In this document: positions 55,701 through 63,701 of the stretch, in pieces
How the letters are laid out: the number at the start of each line of letters is the position of its first letter
Numbering within the stretch: the first letter of the stretch is position 1
Assembly (NCBI RefSeq): GCF_007625205.1
Contig: NZ_VMNI01000015.1
Span: 1-64,000, forward strand
Direction of reading: 5' to 3'
Source: Denitromonas ohlonensis
Lineage (GTDB): Bacteria; Pseudomonadota; Gammaproteobacteria; Burkholderiales; Rhodocyclaceae
Length of the DNA stretch: 64,000 nt
Translations under genes and position numbers: made by a program
Notes under the pieces: generated by a model
What the model saw: only the letters and a program-made list of their open reading frames with translations
Told to the model about the DNA's origin: nothing
The model's database searches: none

Positions 55701-56074
55701 CGATATGGCTCGGGCTGACGCACCCGGGCCATGACGTCGCCAACCACGGTGTCCAGCGGCCCTTCGCCGTACTCGCCGCGCTGAGCGTTGTAGCGCACCA
55801 AGGTTTCAAGCGATGTCGTGCCATGCGCAAACAGGTCGGCCGGCAGATCCATCACCTCGAGCAAGGCGGCGTTATGCACGGTGACGTTGAGCGAGGCGTC
55901 CACCAGGGTGATCCCGGCAGGCAGGTGATTGAGCACCGCCTCGTACTGGGTGCACGTCGCCCGCAGCGTGTTCAGTTCATGGCGCCGGCAAGCCGCCAGG
56001 ACCAGCGCCGCCACGCCCAGCGCGAAAAACAGAAAAGCAAGTACCAGCACCGTCAAACCCATCTCCTCAATCAC
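52715..56074 (-). CDS. Five-PAS GGDEF-EAL c-di-GMP protein
   Basis: 1119 residues from GTG 56074 (ATG 56062 is an alternative). An N-terminal span (about 6-27) is followed by five related PAS units, each about 125 residues (about 41-165, 170-295, 300-425, 430-555, 560-680). They share an RPNGxxLxVxGxPL and YTDVTE pattern. The cyclase motif RPGGDEF is at 763-769 with an RxxD I-site at 756-759. The EAL domain has EAL at 893-895 and DDFGTGYSSL. Both active sites look intact, so the net output (synthesis or hydrolysis) cannot be read. It is convergent with the 381-aa gene and in line with the TIR gene downstream on the map. Confidence 0.92.
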   Translation of the reverse strand: MIEEMGLTVLVLAFLFFALGVAALVLAACRRHELNTLRATCTQYEAVLNHLPAGITLVDASLNVTVHNAALLEVMDLPADLFAHGTTSLETLVRYNAQRGEYGEGPLDTVVGDVMARVRQPEPYRYERTRPNGKVLAVHGAPLPDGGFVTIYTDVTERHKAEAALARESFDLQTILEHLPQGISVFDDQLRLRRWNRILLEVLELPESAVYEGVPFEELIMFPALRGEYGPGDPVELVKARKALALQFQPHRFERTRPNGRTHLVEGTPMVREGKVSGFVASYTDMSDRKRAEEVLQAKHDVLQTLLDNIPSGVTVFDANLNMVLHNDEVLKLVDFPKALAETQPHFSEVIRYNAEHGEYGEVDVEAKVAEMVALARHPTRHVMERTRANGQVLLVRGAPLPGGGFVSVYSDVTERRRMENALQRRSAYLQAILDQLPQGISVFDEELHLKHWNSKFVDVLDLPDGAVYPEVSFEDLIRVPAERGEYGPEDPEHYVRQRREQALRFEHHRFTRSRPNGRTHLVEGQPMTIDGAVVGFITTYTDITDHMQVEQELRTRNEIFRTLIDNIPGGVSLFDGEFKLLAANEKFKQLLDFPDWLFTQTPVTLESLFRFNARRGEYGPCDVEEKVQALMERAAWREPHLFERNRPNGTVLEIRGLPLPGEGFVTIYTDVTEHKRAIEAVERLAHQDALTGLDNRYTLESRLDQSIADARRNGKKLALMFIDMDNFKSINDSLGHAVGDEFLIAIARRLRETARESDIVARPGGDEFVLAITNIQAVSAAVRVVTELFESLAEPVMLGAQQIIPSASVGIAVFPDDGEDRTTLMKHADVAMYSAKNAGRNGYRFFDAAMTVAADERLRMEADLRRALTNGEFVLHYQPKIGTASRRLLGFEALIRWQQRDGSLVAPARFIPLAEETGLIGAIGEWALNTACQTLQRWRAEGLRNLSMSVNLSARQLRNPALPAQVQGALARSGIPPERLEMEITESVAMEDPARTVEILRELKAIGIGLSIDDFGTGYSSLAYLKLLPIDCLKLDRTFVTDIETDPNDAAICAATIRLAHTLGLSVVAEGVETVEQARYLDGLACDVMQGYYFSRPLPEAAARAFIINGVRGGEPAI

Positions 56075-56159
56075 CTCGCTGCCGCGCCGTCAGACACCAG
56101 ACGCGGCCTCGCGACCCTATTGCTAACGGCGTAGATTGAAGAATCTTTTGGCCTGGGCC

Positions 56160-57143
56160 TCAACGCATTCGCACTAGCACCGAGCGCTCCCGCGCCCCGC
56201 TGCGCGGATCGACCACGGTCGCGTCGATCCGGTTGCCATCGCTGGAGATCGAGAAGCTGGCGTGCAGTTCGACACCGTTGAGCCAATACACGGTCTGGCC
56301 ACGCAGCCCGTTGACCGTCCCGTGCCCCTCAACGACGCCATCAGCGCTCATGCCGCGCACCTGGAACGCGCCGCCTTGCTGCGCCACCTGCAACTCGCCG
56401 CCGTCCTCATCGCGCCAGAAACCGGTCAGATCCACGCCCATCTCGCGTCGCCGGGTGTCCGTCACCACGGGGGTCGGCGGGGGCGCCACCTCAGCCGGCA
56501 CGGTGTAGCTCACGTCGGGCTCGGGCGGCGCGATGCCTTCGTCGGCGAACAAGCCGATCAGCCCCAGCCCGATCACGCCGATCACCGTCCATTTGACCCA
56601 GCCACCCTTGGCCGGCGTTGGGGGCGGCGGGGGGGGTGGCGGGGGCACGGGATCGGGATCGGGATCGGGGTCCGGCGTCACGTCGAGCACCTTGCGCAAG
56701 GTCTCGACCAGTTGGGACACATCGTAGTCCCAGCGCCGGTCGGTGAGCTCGACCGCGTTGCGCCGGGCCAGCAGACTCAAATCGTCCGGCAAGTCGGTGG
56801 ACACGGGCATCACAGCGCCTTCGACCAGCACCGGAATCACCCGCACGCCGGTCCGATTCAAGGCCGTCGCGATCTCGATGCGGGTGTAATCGTCGGGGCT
56901 GTCCAGCCGGCGTTGACCGTCGGCATCGGTCACGCTCAACCAGCGCGGCCCGATCACCGCGACCAGAACGCCGCAGCTGGCCAGCGCGCGTTCGATGGCC
57001 TCGACAAAGTCGACCCCCGGCTCGATGGTTTCGACATCGCGGAAGATCGGTACGTCCGACAAGTGATCGCGCAAATGATCACTCAGACGGCCGGCGGCAC
57101 TCTGGCTGTCCTGGCGTCGGTAGCTGACGAATATCCCTTTCAT
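56160..57143 (-). CDS. TIR-transmembrane protein with periplasmic C-terminal domain
   Basis: 327 residues. A TIR domain covers about 1-150 (KGIFVSYRRQDSQSAAGRL, IFRDVETIEPGVDF, VAVIGPRWLSV), with Glu90 in DDYTRIEI where NADase TIRs carry their catalytic Glu. A DPDPDPDP repeat plus a run of prolines (157-175) follow. One membrane span (about 181-200) leads into a soluble C-terminal domain that should be periplasmic (about 225-327, TGFWRDEDGGELQVAQQ, VYWLNGVELHASFSI). The last part resembles small beta-rich lipocalin-like or ligand-binding domains. Separated by 85 bases from the GGDEF-EAL gene downstream on the same strand. Confidence 0.87.
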   Translation of the reverse strand: MKGIFVSYRRQDSQSAAGRLSDHLRDHLSDVPIFRDVETIEPGVDFVEAIERALASCGVLVAVIGPRWLSVTDADGQRRLDSPDDYTRIEIATALNRTGVRVIPVLVEGAVMPVSTDLPDDLSLLARRNAVELTDRRWDYDVSQLVETLRKVLDVTPDPDPDPDPVPPPPPPPPPTPAKGGWVKWTVIGVIGLGLIGLFADEGIAPPEPDVSYTVPAEVAPPPTPVVTDTRRREMGVDLTGFWRDEDGGELQVAQQGGAFQVRGMSADGVVEGHGTVNGLRGQTVYWLNGVELHASFSISSDGNRIDATVVDPRSGARERSVLVRMR

Positions 57144-57262
57144 GCACGCCCCCTATGCATTCCTGATGTTCAGGCTCTGGTTTCACCATAGCCGGATTTG
57201 CCCTGACAGGCGAGAGCGACCGGAGCCGGTATCATGTCGGTCTTTCCCGCCACGCCGCACTC

Positions 57263-57868
57263 ATGACCCAGCCCAGCCCGCCCCACCATCTCTACGAAGA
57301 CGTGCTCGCCATCCTCATCGGCAGCATCCATGTCGCCGTCGGCGTGTTGCTGTTTCGCAGCGCCGACATCCCCATGGGCGGCACGGTCGGCGTGGCCTAT
57401 CTGGCGCACTACGCCTCGGGCCTCAACTTTGGCACCCTGTTCTTCGTCATTAACCTGCCCTTCTATGTGCTGGCCTGGCGCGGCATGGGACGGGCGTTCA
57501 CGATCAAGACCTTTGCCGCGGTGGCGTCGCTGTCGGTTTTGAGCGAGTGGTTGCCGACACTGATCCATCTCGACCATATCAACCCGGTGTTTGCCGCCAT
57601 TGTCGGCGGCCTGCTGGTGGGCAACGGGCTGCTGGTGCTGATCCGCCATCGCGCCAGTCTGGGCGGGCTCGGGGTGCTGGCGGTCTATTTGCAGGAAACG
57701 CGTGGCTGGCGCGCCGGCACCATTCAGATGCTGATGGATCTGGTCATTCTGGGCGCCGCGGCCTGGATCATCGGTCTGCACGCGGCCGCCTTGTCCGTGC
57801 TTGCCTCGGGCGCGCTGAACATGGTGATCGGCGTCAATCACCGCCGAGGGCGGTATCTGGGCTGTTGA
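57263..57868 (+). CDS. YitT family membrane protein
   Basis: 201 residues with five to six hydrophobic spans. The N-terminal AILIGSIHVAVGVLLFRSADIPMGGTVGVAYLAHYASG and the following FFVINLPFYVLAWRGMGRAFTIKT match the YitT/DUF161 pattern. There is no C-terminal DUF2179 domain, as in short proteobacterial members. Function unknown. It begins 120 bases from the divergent TIR gene. Confidence 0.85.
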   Translation: MTQPSPPHHLYEDVLAILIGSIHVAVGVLLFRSADIPMGGTVGVAYLAHYASGLNFGTLFFVINLPFYVLAWRGMGRAFTIKTFAAVASLSVLSEWLPTLIHLDHINPVFAAIVGGLLVGNGLLVLIRHRASLGGLGVLAVYLQETRGWRAGTIQMLMDLVILGAAAWIIGLHAAALSVLASGALNMVIGVNHRRGRYLGC

Positions 57869-57932
57869 GTCGGGTCGATCGATCGCGCGGGCGCCAGGCT
57901 GGCCCGCGCAGGCCGGCTGAATCGCCACAAAC

Positions 57933-58364
57933 TCAACCGCCGACGACGACCCACGCCCCGCCGGCGACGAGCACCACCAGCAGCACAATCCAGGCCAGCA
58001 CGCCGGGCAGCTTGCCGGGCTCCGCATGGCCAAACGGCGTGTCGCTATGCGCGATATGCCGATCCACCAGTTCCTTGGCTTCTTTCAGGCCCAGCCCGCG
58101 CTCGGCGCGTACGATCTTGATCGCATCGATCATGCGCCCACCCGCCAGCGCCGCCTCGGCGGCGCCGGGTAGATCGTGGCGGTCGGCGCGGCCGGTGGGC
58201 GATGCTACTGCCACCGCCGCGTCCCGTTCGCGCTCGACCCAGTCCTTGGCCTCGGCCAGATCCAGACCATGCGTCTGCCGCACGATCTTGATCGCTTCAA
58301 TCAACTGCCCGGCCTCGAGTGCCGCGCGCGCATCGGCCGGAAAATCGCGCCCCGCGCCGCTCAC
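57933..58364 (-). CDS. bL12 C-terminal-like repeat protein with a C-terminal membrane anchor
   Basis: 143 residues from GTG 58364, overlapping the PEP-CTERM stop by four bases (GTGA). It contains two copies of the ribosomal protein bL12 C-terminal helix pattern: IEAIKIVRQTHGLDLAEAKDW and IDAIKIVRAERGLGLKEAKEL, each about 30 residues. A hydrophobic span closes the protein (about 121-142). Membrane-anchored bL12-like repeats are found in several bacteria without known role. Coupling to a PEP-CTERM gene suggests a link to that protein's expression or export, but this is inference. Confidence 0.8.
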   Translation of the reverse strand: MSGAGRDFPADARAALEAGQLIEAIKIVRQTHGLDLAEAKDWVERERDAAVAVASPTGRADRHDLPGAAEAALAGGRMIDAIKIVRAERGLGLKEAKELVDRHIAHSDTPFGHAEPGKLPGVLAWIVLLVVLVAGGAWVVVGG

Positions 58365-59335
58365 CCGCGCACCCTCCGACGACCTGCGATACCCGCGACC
58401 AGCACCAGCCCGGCCAGCAGCATGCCGGCGGCCTGCGGCTCGGGCACGGCGGTGACGACGATCTGACTGACCAAGGGGTCGCCCACCACCGTCACGCCCT
58501 GCGGTACATACAGGGCGAGCTGCGCGGTATGCGAGAAGTCGAGCACGCCGGCGGAGGACAGCAGGTCGCCATGGGTGGCGGTCTGGTTGCTGCCCGGCTC
58601 GGCGGTGACGAGGCCATTGACGAAGCTGTTGATGTTGTAAGTCTGGCCGGGCATCACATCGAAGCTGAGACGCACGATGGCGTCGAGCGAGGTGGCCGAT
58701 GCATCCACCGCCACTTGCGTTGCCCCGGCATAGAACGGGGTATCGGTGGTGACCCCGCCCGCGGTCTGGCTTTCATGGCCCAAGGTGATCACCTGTGGCA
58801 CATACGTCGGTGTCACGGCGCTCATCAGGAACGTCAATTGCGATTGATAGAGCGACTGGGTAAAGGGAATCGCGGTGAAACTCGTCGCGGTGATATTGCC
58901 GGTCAGGCTGAAGGTGGGCAGCCCGCGCAACGCGTCGAAGCTGCCATCGAAACGCAATTCGGCCGTAACGGTCTGTGGGCCGGTGCCGCCCATGAAGGTG
59001 AGGGGCGAATGCAGCGACCCCTGCACCACGGAACCGACTGTCGCGTTCAGGGGCAGGGTCGAATCGGTCGGCAGGTCGAACTCGGCATAGCCCTTGATGA
59101 TGCCCTTGTCGGTGTCGACACTGATGCTGGTGACCGAATCGTAGCCGTGCACGGTGCTGAGCGGCGTGCGCGACGGATTGAGATCAATGAGGCCGGTCGT
59201 CTGCGTTTGAACCTCGGACGCGTCGGCTGCCGCAGTCGACGGCCCCCGCACTGCAGTGCCGGCGGCGAAGGTGAGCGGGGCGTAGCACAGCGCAATCAGC
59301 GCCAGTGGCAGGGCGACGCGGCGGGAAAAATTCAT
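58361..59335 (-). CDS. PEP-CTERM sorting-domain protein (second)
   Basis: 324 residues. The signal peptide (LPLALIALCYAPLTFAAG) is followed by a large Ser/Thr-rich secreted domain with few cysteines. The end is PEPQAAGMLLAGLVLVAGIAG followed by RRRVRG, the PEP-CTERM signal. No -24/-12 promoter as good as the one at 40855 is seen upstream. Its stop overlaps the start of the bL12-like gene (58361-58364). Confidence 0.9.
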   Translation of the reverse strand: MNFSRRVALPLALIALCYAPLTFAAGTAVRGPSTAAADASEVQTQTTGLIDLNPSRTPLSTVHGYDSVTSISVDTDKGIIKGYAEFDLPTDSTLPLNATVGSVVQGSLHSPLTFMGGTGPQTVTAELRFDGSFDALRGLPTFSLTGNITATSFTAIPFTQSLYQSQLTFLMSAVTPTYVPQVITLGHESQTAGGVTTDTPFYAGATQVAVDASATSLDAIVRLSFDVMPGQTYNINSFVNGLVTAEPGSNQTATHGDLLSSAGVLDFSHTAQLALYVPQGVTVVGDPLVSQIVVTAVPEPQAAGMLLAGLVLVAGIAGRRRVRG

Positions 59336-59436
59336 GATCTTGACCTCGGCAACCGGAGAAATGCCGACGCCATAACCCGGCGTCGCACGCCTTCCAGTAT
59401 GGCGGCGTCGTCGCTCAGGTCAAGCGCGGGCTCGCC

Positions 59437-59697
59437 TCAGGCCGCGTCCCGCAGCCAGAACACCACCGCCGACGTAGGCTTGGCGTAGCGCTCGGTGTGC
59501 TCGGTGCCGGCCGGCACGCAGCACCATTCGCCGGGGCGGACGGCGCGTTCGGCCCCGTCCATGGTCAGCCACAGGCAGCCTTCGGTGACCAGCACATGCA
59601 AGGTCTCGGCGTGGGTATGCGGCGGTGCCGCCCCCGGCGCGCGGGTGACGACGCTGACATCGCAGCGCTCGCTGGCGAGGCGGCCGAGGGCAATCAG
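59437..59697 (-). pseudogene. Cupin-domain frame without a canonical start
   Basis: A frame ending at TGA 59437-59439 encodes a complete small cupin: APPHTHAETLHVLVTEGC, then GAERAVRPGEWCCVPAGTEHTERYAKP. There is no ATG, GTG or TTG between its upstream in-frame TGA (59752-59754) and the cupin core. The first start-like codon is CTG 59697. The frame overlaps the metH 3' end. It is either a decayed gene, expressed by an unusual start, or read after metH by a recoding event. Confidence 0.55.
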
Positions 59698-59710
59698 CGC
59701 GTCCGGTGCG

Positions 59711-62700
59711 TTACAACAGCGGCGCCAGCCAGCGGCGGGCCGTATCCACGCTCAGCCCCGTGCGCCGCGCCCAGTCGGTCAGCTGGTCTTCGCCGATCTT
59801 GCTGACCGCAAAGTAGTGGCTCTCGGGGTGCGAGAAGTAGAAGCCGCTGACCGAAGCGGCCGGTGTCATGGCCATGGATTCGGTGATGCCCATGCCGGCG
59901 TTGACCGGCGCATCGAGCAGCTCGAACAGCGCGGCCTTGACGGTGTGATCCGGGCAGGCCGGGTAGCCCGGTGCCGGGCGGATGCCGCGGTATTGCTCCT
60001 TGATCAGCGCATCGTTGGCCAGCGTCTCGTCGGCGGCATAGCCCCAGTACTCTTTGCGCACCCGCTCGTGCAGCCACTCGGCGGTGGCTTCGGCGAGGCG
60101 GTCGGCCAGGGACTTGAGCATGATCGCGCGGTAGTCGTCATGGTTGGCCTCGAACTCGGCCAGCTTGAGCTCGATACCGAGGCCGGCGGTCACCGCAAAG
60201 GCGCCACACCAGTCCTTGACGCCCGAGTCTTTCGGCGCGATGAAGTCGGCCAGACACCAGTGCGGCTTGCCGCTGGGGCGCTCGTGCTGCTGACGCAGGC
60301 CATACCAGCTCATCATCGGCGTGGCGCGCGACTCGTCGGTATAGAACTCGATGTCGTCACCCACACGGGCCGCCGGGAACAGGCCGAACACCGCTTTGGC
60401 CTGCACCCACTCCTGGGCGATGATCATCTCGAGCATTTCCTTGGCATCGGCAAACACGTTGCGCGCGGTCTCGCCGACGACTTCGTCGTCGAGAATCTGC
60501 GGAAACTTGCCGGCCAGATCCCAGGTCTGGAAGAACGGGCCCCAGTCGATGTAGTCGCGCAGGTCGTCCAGATCCACATCGATCGCCATCACGCCCGTGG
60601 TGTTGGGCTCGGGCGGGGTGTAGGGCTGATAGCCCGCCTGATGCGAATTGCTGCAGGCGGCCACCGGCTCGGCCGCCCAATCGGTGCGGAAGGCGTTGGC
60701 CCGCGCCGCTTCCAGGCTCACCAACGTGACGCCTTTCTTGTTGGCGTGCTGGGCGCGGATCTTGTCGTAGTCAGCCGCCAGCTGAGTCTTGAAGTCTTCG
60801 GCGCCGCCTTCGGACAGCAGCGCGGTGACCACGCCGACCGCGCGCGAGGCGTCGGGCACGTAGACCACGGGCTGTTTGTAATGCGGCGCGATCTTGATCG
60901 CGGTGTGGGCACGGCTGGTGGTGGCGCCGCCGATGAGCAGCGGCACATCAAAGCCCTGACGCTGCATTTCGCCGGCCACATGGCTCATCTCCTCCAGCGA
61001 GGGGGTGATCAGCCCGGACAGGCCGATGGCCTGGGCGCCATGCTCCTTGGCCGCATGCAGAATCTTTTCGGTCGACACCATCACACCGAGATCGACCACC
61101 TCGTAACCATTGCAGCCGAGCACCACGCCGACGATATTCTTGCCGATGTCGTGCACATCGCCTTTGACCGTGGCCATGATGATCTTGCCCTTGCTGGCCG
61201 AGCCGGTGCGCAACTTTTCGGCCTCGATGAAGGGCAGCAGATGGGCGACCGCCTGCTTCATCACCCGCGCCGATTTGACCACCTGCGGCAGGAACATCTT
61301 GCCCGCGCCGAACAGATCGCCGACCACGTCCATGCCGGCCATCAGCGGGCCTTCGATGACCGCCAGCGGCGGCTTGCCGGCGGCGGCCAGGGTGGCGCGC
61401 ACCTCTTCGGTATCGGCCACCACGAAGTCGGTGATGCCCTTGACCAGCGCATGCTTGAGCCGCTCTTCGACCGAGCGCTCGCGCCAGCTCAGATCCGGGC
61501 CGGTGTTCTTCGCCTTGCCTTCCTTGACCGTCACCGCGAAGTCCACCAGCGCCTCGCCGGCGCCGGGGTGGCGATTGAGCACCACATCTTCGGCCTTCTC
61601 GCGCAGCACCGGGTCGAGATCGTCGTACACGCCGAGCATGCCGGCGTTGACGATGCCCATGCTCATGCCGGCCTTGATGGCATGGAACAGGAACACGGTG
61701 TGGATCGCCTCACGCACCGCGTCATTGCCGCGGAAGCTGAAACTCACGTTCGACACGCCACCCGAGGTTTTCGCATACGGCAGATTGGCGTGGATCCAGT
61801 GCACCGCCTCGATGAAATCGACCGCGTAGTTGTCGTGCTCGGCAATGCCGGTGGCGATGGCGAAGATGTTGGGGTCGAAGATGATGTCTTCGGGCGGAAA
61901 ACCGATGCCTAGCAACAGCTCGTAGGCGCGCTTGCAGATCTGCGTCTTGCGCGCGTAGGTGTCGGCCTGGCCGGTTTCGTCGAAGGCCATGACGATCACC
62001 GCCGCGCCGTACTGCCGGCACAGCCGCGCCTGACGCAGAAACTCTTCCTCGCCTTCCTTCATCGAGATCGAGTTCACCACGCCCTTGCCCTGGATGCACT
62101 TGAGGCCGGCCTCGATGACGCTCCATTTGGAGGAGTCGAGCATGATCGGCACCTTGGAGATGTCCGGCTCGGAGGCGATCAGCTTGAGGAATTTTTCCAT
62201 GGCGGCGAGCGAATCGAGCATCGCCTCGTCCATGTTGATGTCGATCACCTGCGCGCCGTTCTCGACCTGCTGGCGGGCGACGGCCAGCGCATCGTCGAAA
62301 CGGCCTTCGAGAATCATGCGCGCGAAGGCTTTCGAGCCGGTCACGTTGGTGCGCTCGCCGACGTTCACGAACAGCGCGTCGGCGCCGACGTTGAAGGGCT
62401 CCAGGCCCGACAGGCGCAGCTTCTTCTCCAGCGTCGGCACAGCGCGCGGCGCGGTGGCTTCAACCGCCTGGGCGATCGCGGCGATGTGCGCCGGTGTGGT
62501 GCCGCAGCAGCCGCCGATGATGTTCACCAGGCCTGACTGCGCCCATTCGGCCACCGCGCCGGCCAGCGCCTCGGGGGTTTCGTCGTAGCCGGTGGGCGAC
62601 AGCGGATTGGGCAGGCCGGCGTTAGGGTGGGCCGACACGAAGCAGTCGCAGACCGTGGACAGCTCATCCACATACTGGCGCAGTTCGGCGGCACCCAGCG

Positions 62701-63445
62701 CACAGTTGAGACCGAAGCTGAGCGGCTTGGCGTGCGACAGCGAGTTCCAGAAGGCCTCAGCGGTCTGACCCGACAGGGTGCGGCCCGAGGCGTCGGTGAT
62801 GGTGCCGGAAATCATGATTGGCAGACGCTGGCCGAGCTCGGCAAACACCTGCTCCACCGCAAACACCGCCGCCTTGGCGTTGAGCGTGTCGAAGATGGTC
62901 TCGATCAGCAGCAGGTCAGCGCCGCCTTCGATCAGGCCGCGCGCGGCCTGGCTGTAGTCGGCCACCAGCGCGTCGAAGCTGATGTTGCGAAAGCCCGGGT
63001 CGTTCACATCCGGCGAGATCGACAGGGTGCGCGAGGTCGGGCCGAGCACGCCGGCACAGTAGCGCGGCTTGGCCGGGTTCTTGGCGGTGTATTCATCGCA
63101 CAACTCACGCACCAGACGCGCGCCGGTCACGTTGATCTCGTAGGCCAGCTCGGCCAGCCCGTACTCAGCCTGCGACACCTCGTTGGCGTTGAAGGTGCTG
63201 GTCTCGATGATGTCGGCGCCGGCGTCGAGGTACTCGCGATGGATGGCGGCGATCACATCCGGCCGGGTCAGCACCAGCAGGTCGTTATTGCCTTTGAGGT
63301 CGCGCGGATGCTCGGCGAAGCGCTCGCCCCGATAATCGGCCTCGCCCAGTTTGTATTGCTGAACCATGGTGCCCATGGCGCCATCCAGAATCAGGATGCG
63401 CTGGGCCAGCAGGGTCTGGAGTTCGGTCGTACGGTCGGCTTGCAT
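59711..63445 (-). CDS. metH: Cobalamin-dependent methionine synthase
   Basis: 1244 residues, full MetH length. The homocysteine domain (to about 330) has zinc ligands Cys248 and Cys313/314 (GGCCGTTP). The pterin domain is at about 355-640. The cobalamin domain has the Co-binding DVHDIG motif with His765. The C-terminal AdoMet reactivation domain is at about 920-1244. It transfers methyl from methyl-THF to homocysteine. ATG 63445 has GAGGA upstream. Expression is governed by the SAH riboswitch at 63527-63596. Confidence 0.97.
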   Translation of the reverse strand: MQADRTTELQTLLAQRILILDGAMGTMVQQYKLGEADYRGERFAEHPRDLKGNNDLLVLTRPDVIAAIHREYLDAGADIIETSTFNANEVSQAEYGLAELAYEINVTGARLVRELCDEYTAKNPAKPRYCAGVLGPTSRTLSISPDVNDPGFRNISFDALVADYSQAARGLIEGGADLLLIETIFDTLNAKAAVFAVEQVFAELGQRLPIMISGTITDASGRTLSGQTAEAFWNSLSHAKPLSFGLNCALGAAELRQYVDELSTVCDCFVSAHPNAGLPNPLSPTGYDETPEALAGAVAEWAQSGLVNIIGGCCGTTPAHIAAIAQAVEATAPRAVPTLEKKLRLSGLEPFNVGADALFVNVGERTNVTGSKAFARMILEGRFDDALAVARQQVENGAQVIDINMDEAMLDSLAAMEKFLKLIASEPDISKVPIMLDSSKWSVIEAGLKCIQGKGVVNSISMKEGEEEFLRQARLCRQYGAAVIVMAFDETGQADTYARKTQICKRAYELLLGIGFPPEDIIFDPNIFAIATGIAEHDNYAVDFIEAVHWIHANLPYAKTSGGVSNVSFSFRGNDAVREAIHTVFLFHAIKAGMSMGIVNAGMLGVYDDLDPVLREKAEDVVLNRHPGAGEALVDFAVTVKEGKAKNTGPDLSWRERSVEERLKHALVKGITDFVVADTEEVRATLAAAGKPPLAVIEGPLMAGMDVVGDLFGAGKMFLPQVVKSARVMKQAVAHLLPFIEAEKLRTGSASKGKIIMATVKGDVHDIGKNIVGVVLGCNGYEVVDLGVMVSTEKILHAAKEHGAQAIGLSGLITPSLEEMSHVAGEMQRQGFDVPLLIGGATTSRAHTAIKIAPHYKQPVVYVPDASRAVGVVTALLSEGGAEDFKTQLAADYDKIRAQHANKKGVTLVSLEAARANAFRTDWAAEPVAACSNSHQAGYQPYTPPEPNTTGVMAIDVDLDDLRDYIDWGPFFQTWDLAGKFPQILDDEVVGETARNVFADAKEMLEMIIAQEWVQAKAVFGLFPAARVGDDIEFYTDESRATPMMSWYGLRQQHERPSGKPHWCLADFIAPKDSGVKDWCGAFAVTAGLGIELKLAEFEANHDDYRAIMLKSLADRLAEATAEWLHERVRKEYWGYAADETLANDALIKEQYRGIRPAPGYPACPDHTVKAALFELLDAPVNAGMGITESMAMTPAASVSGFYFSHPESHYFAVSKIGEDQLTDWARRTGLSVDTARRWLAPLL

Positions 63446-63495
63446 GGGTCGGTCCTCGGGCGTGCTGTTTCAATCATAGCCGGGACCACCCAAAG

Positions 63496-63538
63496 AAAAA
63501 CGGCGCGGCAAACCGGCTAAAGGTTTGCGAGCGCCGTT
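63496..63538 (-). terminator. Riboswitch-controlled terminator before metH
   Basis: On the minus strand AACGGCGC...GCAAACC (63538-63522) pairs with GGTTTGC...GCGCCGTT (63514-63499), then comes a T run. Its 5' arm uses the bases that form the 3' strand of the riboswitch P1 (63534-63529), so the two structures exclude each other. Confidence 0.85.
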
Positions 63539-63596
63539 ATTCGTTGCTGAGCCTGGCCCCGGAAACACCCCACGGGTCGCAGCGCTCCTCAGCAAG
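63527..63596 (-). ncRNA. SAH riboswitch upstream of metH
   Basis: The minus strand has GAGGAGCGCTGC near 63590, CCAGGCTCAG in the middle and AACGGCGCTCGC at the end, which is the SAH riboswitch consensus found before ahcY and metH. P1 is GAGCGC (63587-63582) with GCGCTC (63534-63529). SAH binding should stabilise P1 and turn metH on. Confidence 0.88.
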
Positions 63597-63701
63597 CATT
63601 GGATTTTACGGGGTTTGGCTGGCGGTGTCGAGACACGCAGCCGCGCATGGTAGGCTGATCGCAGAGACCGCGCAGCGGCACTCATCGATTCGGAGGACAC
63701 C

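Noticed and set aside
53444-56134. 896-codon open frame on the plus strand opposite the GGDEF-EAL gene
   Set aside because: Product is His/Arg/Gly-rich with no domain pattern. It lies fully antisense to a gene with intact PAS, GGDEF and EAL motifs; long antisense frames are expected at this GC content.
56647-56672. Short tandem repeat (ATCGGG) suggesting a phase-variable tract
   Set aside because: It encodes the in-frame DPDP repeat of the TIR protein in six-base units, so slippage would keep the reading frame; a structural hinge explains it better.
59495-61912. 805-codon open frame opposite metH
   Set aside because: Shadow of metH with no domain similarity and His/Arg-rich composition.
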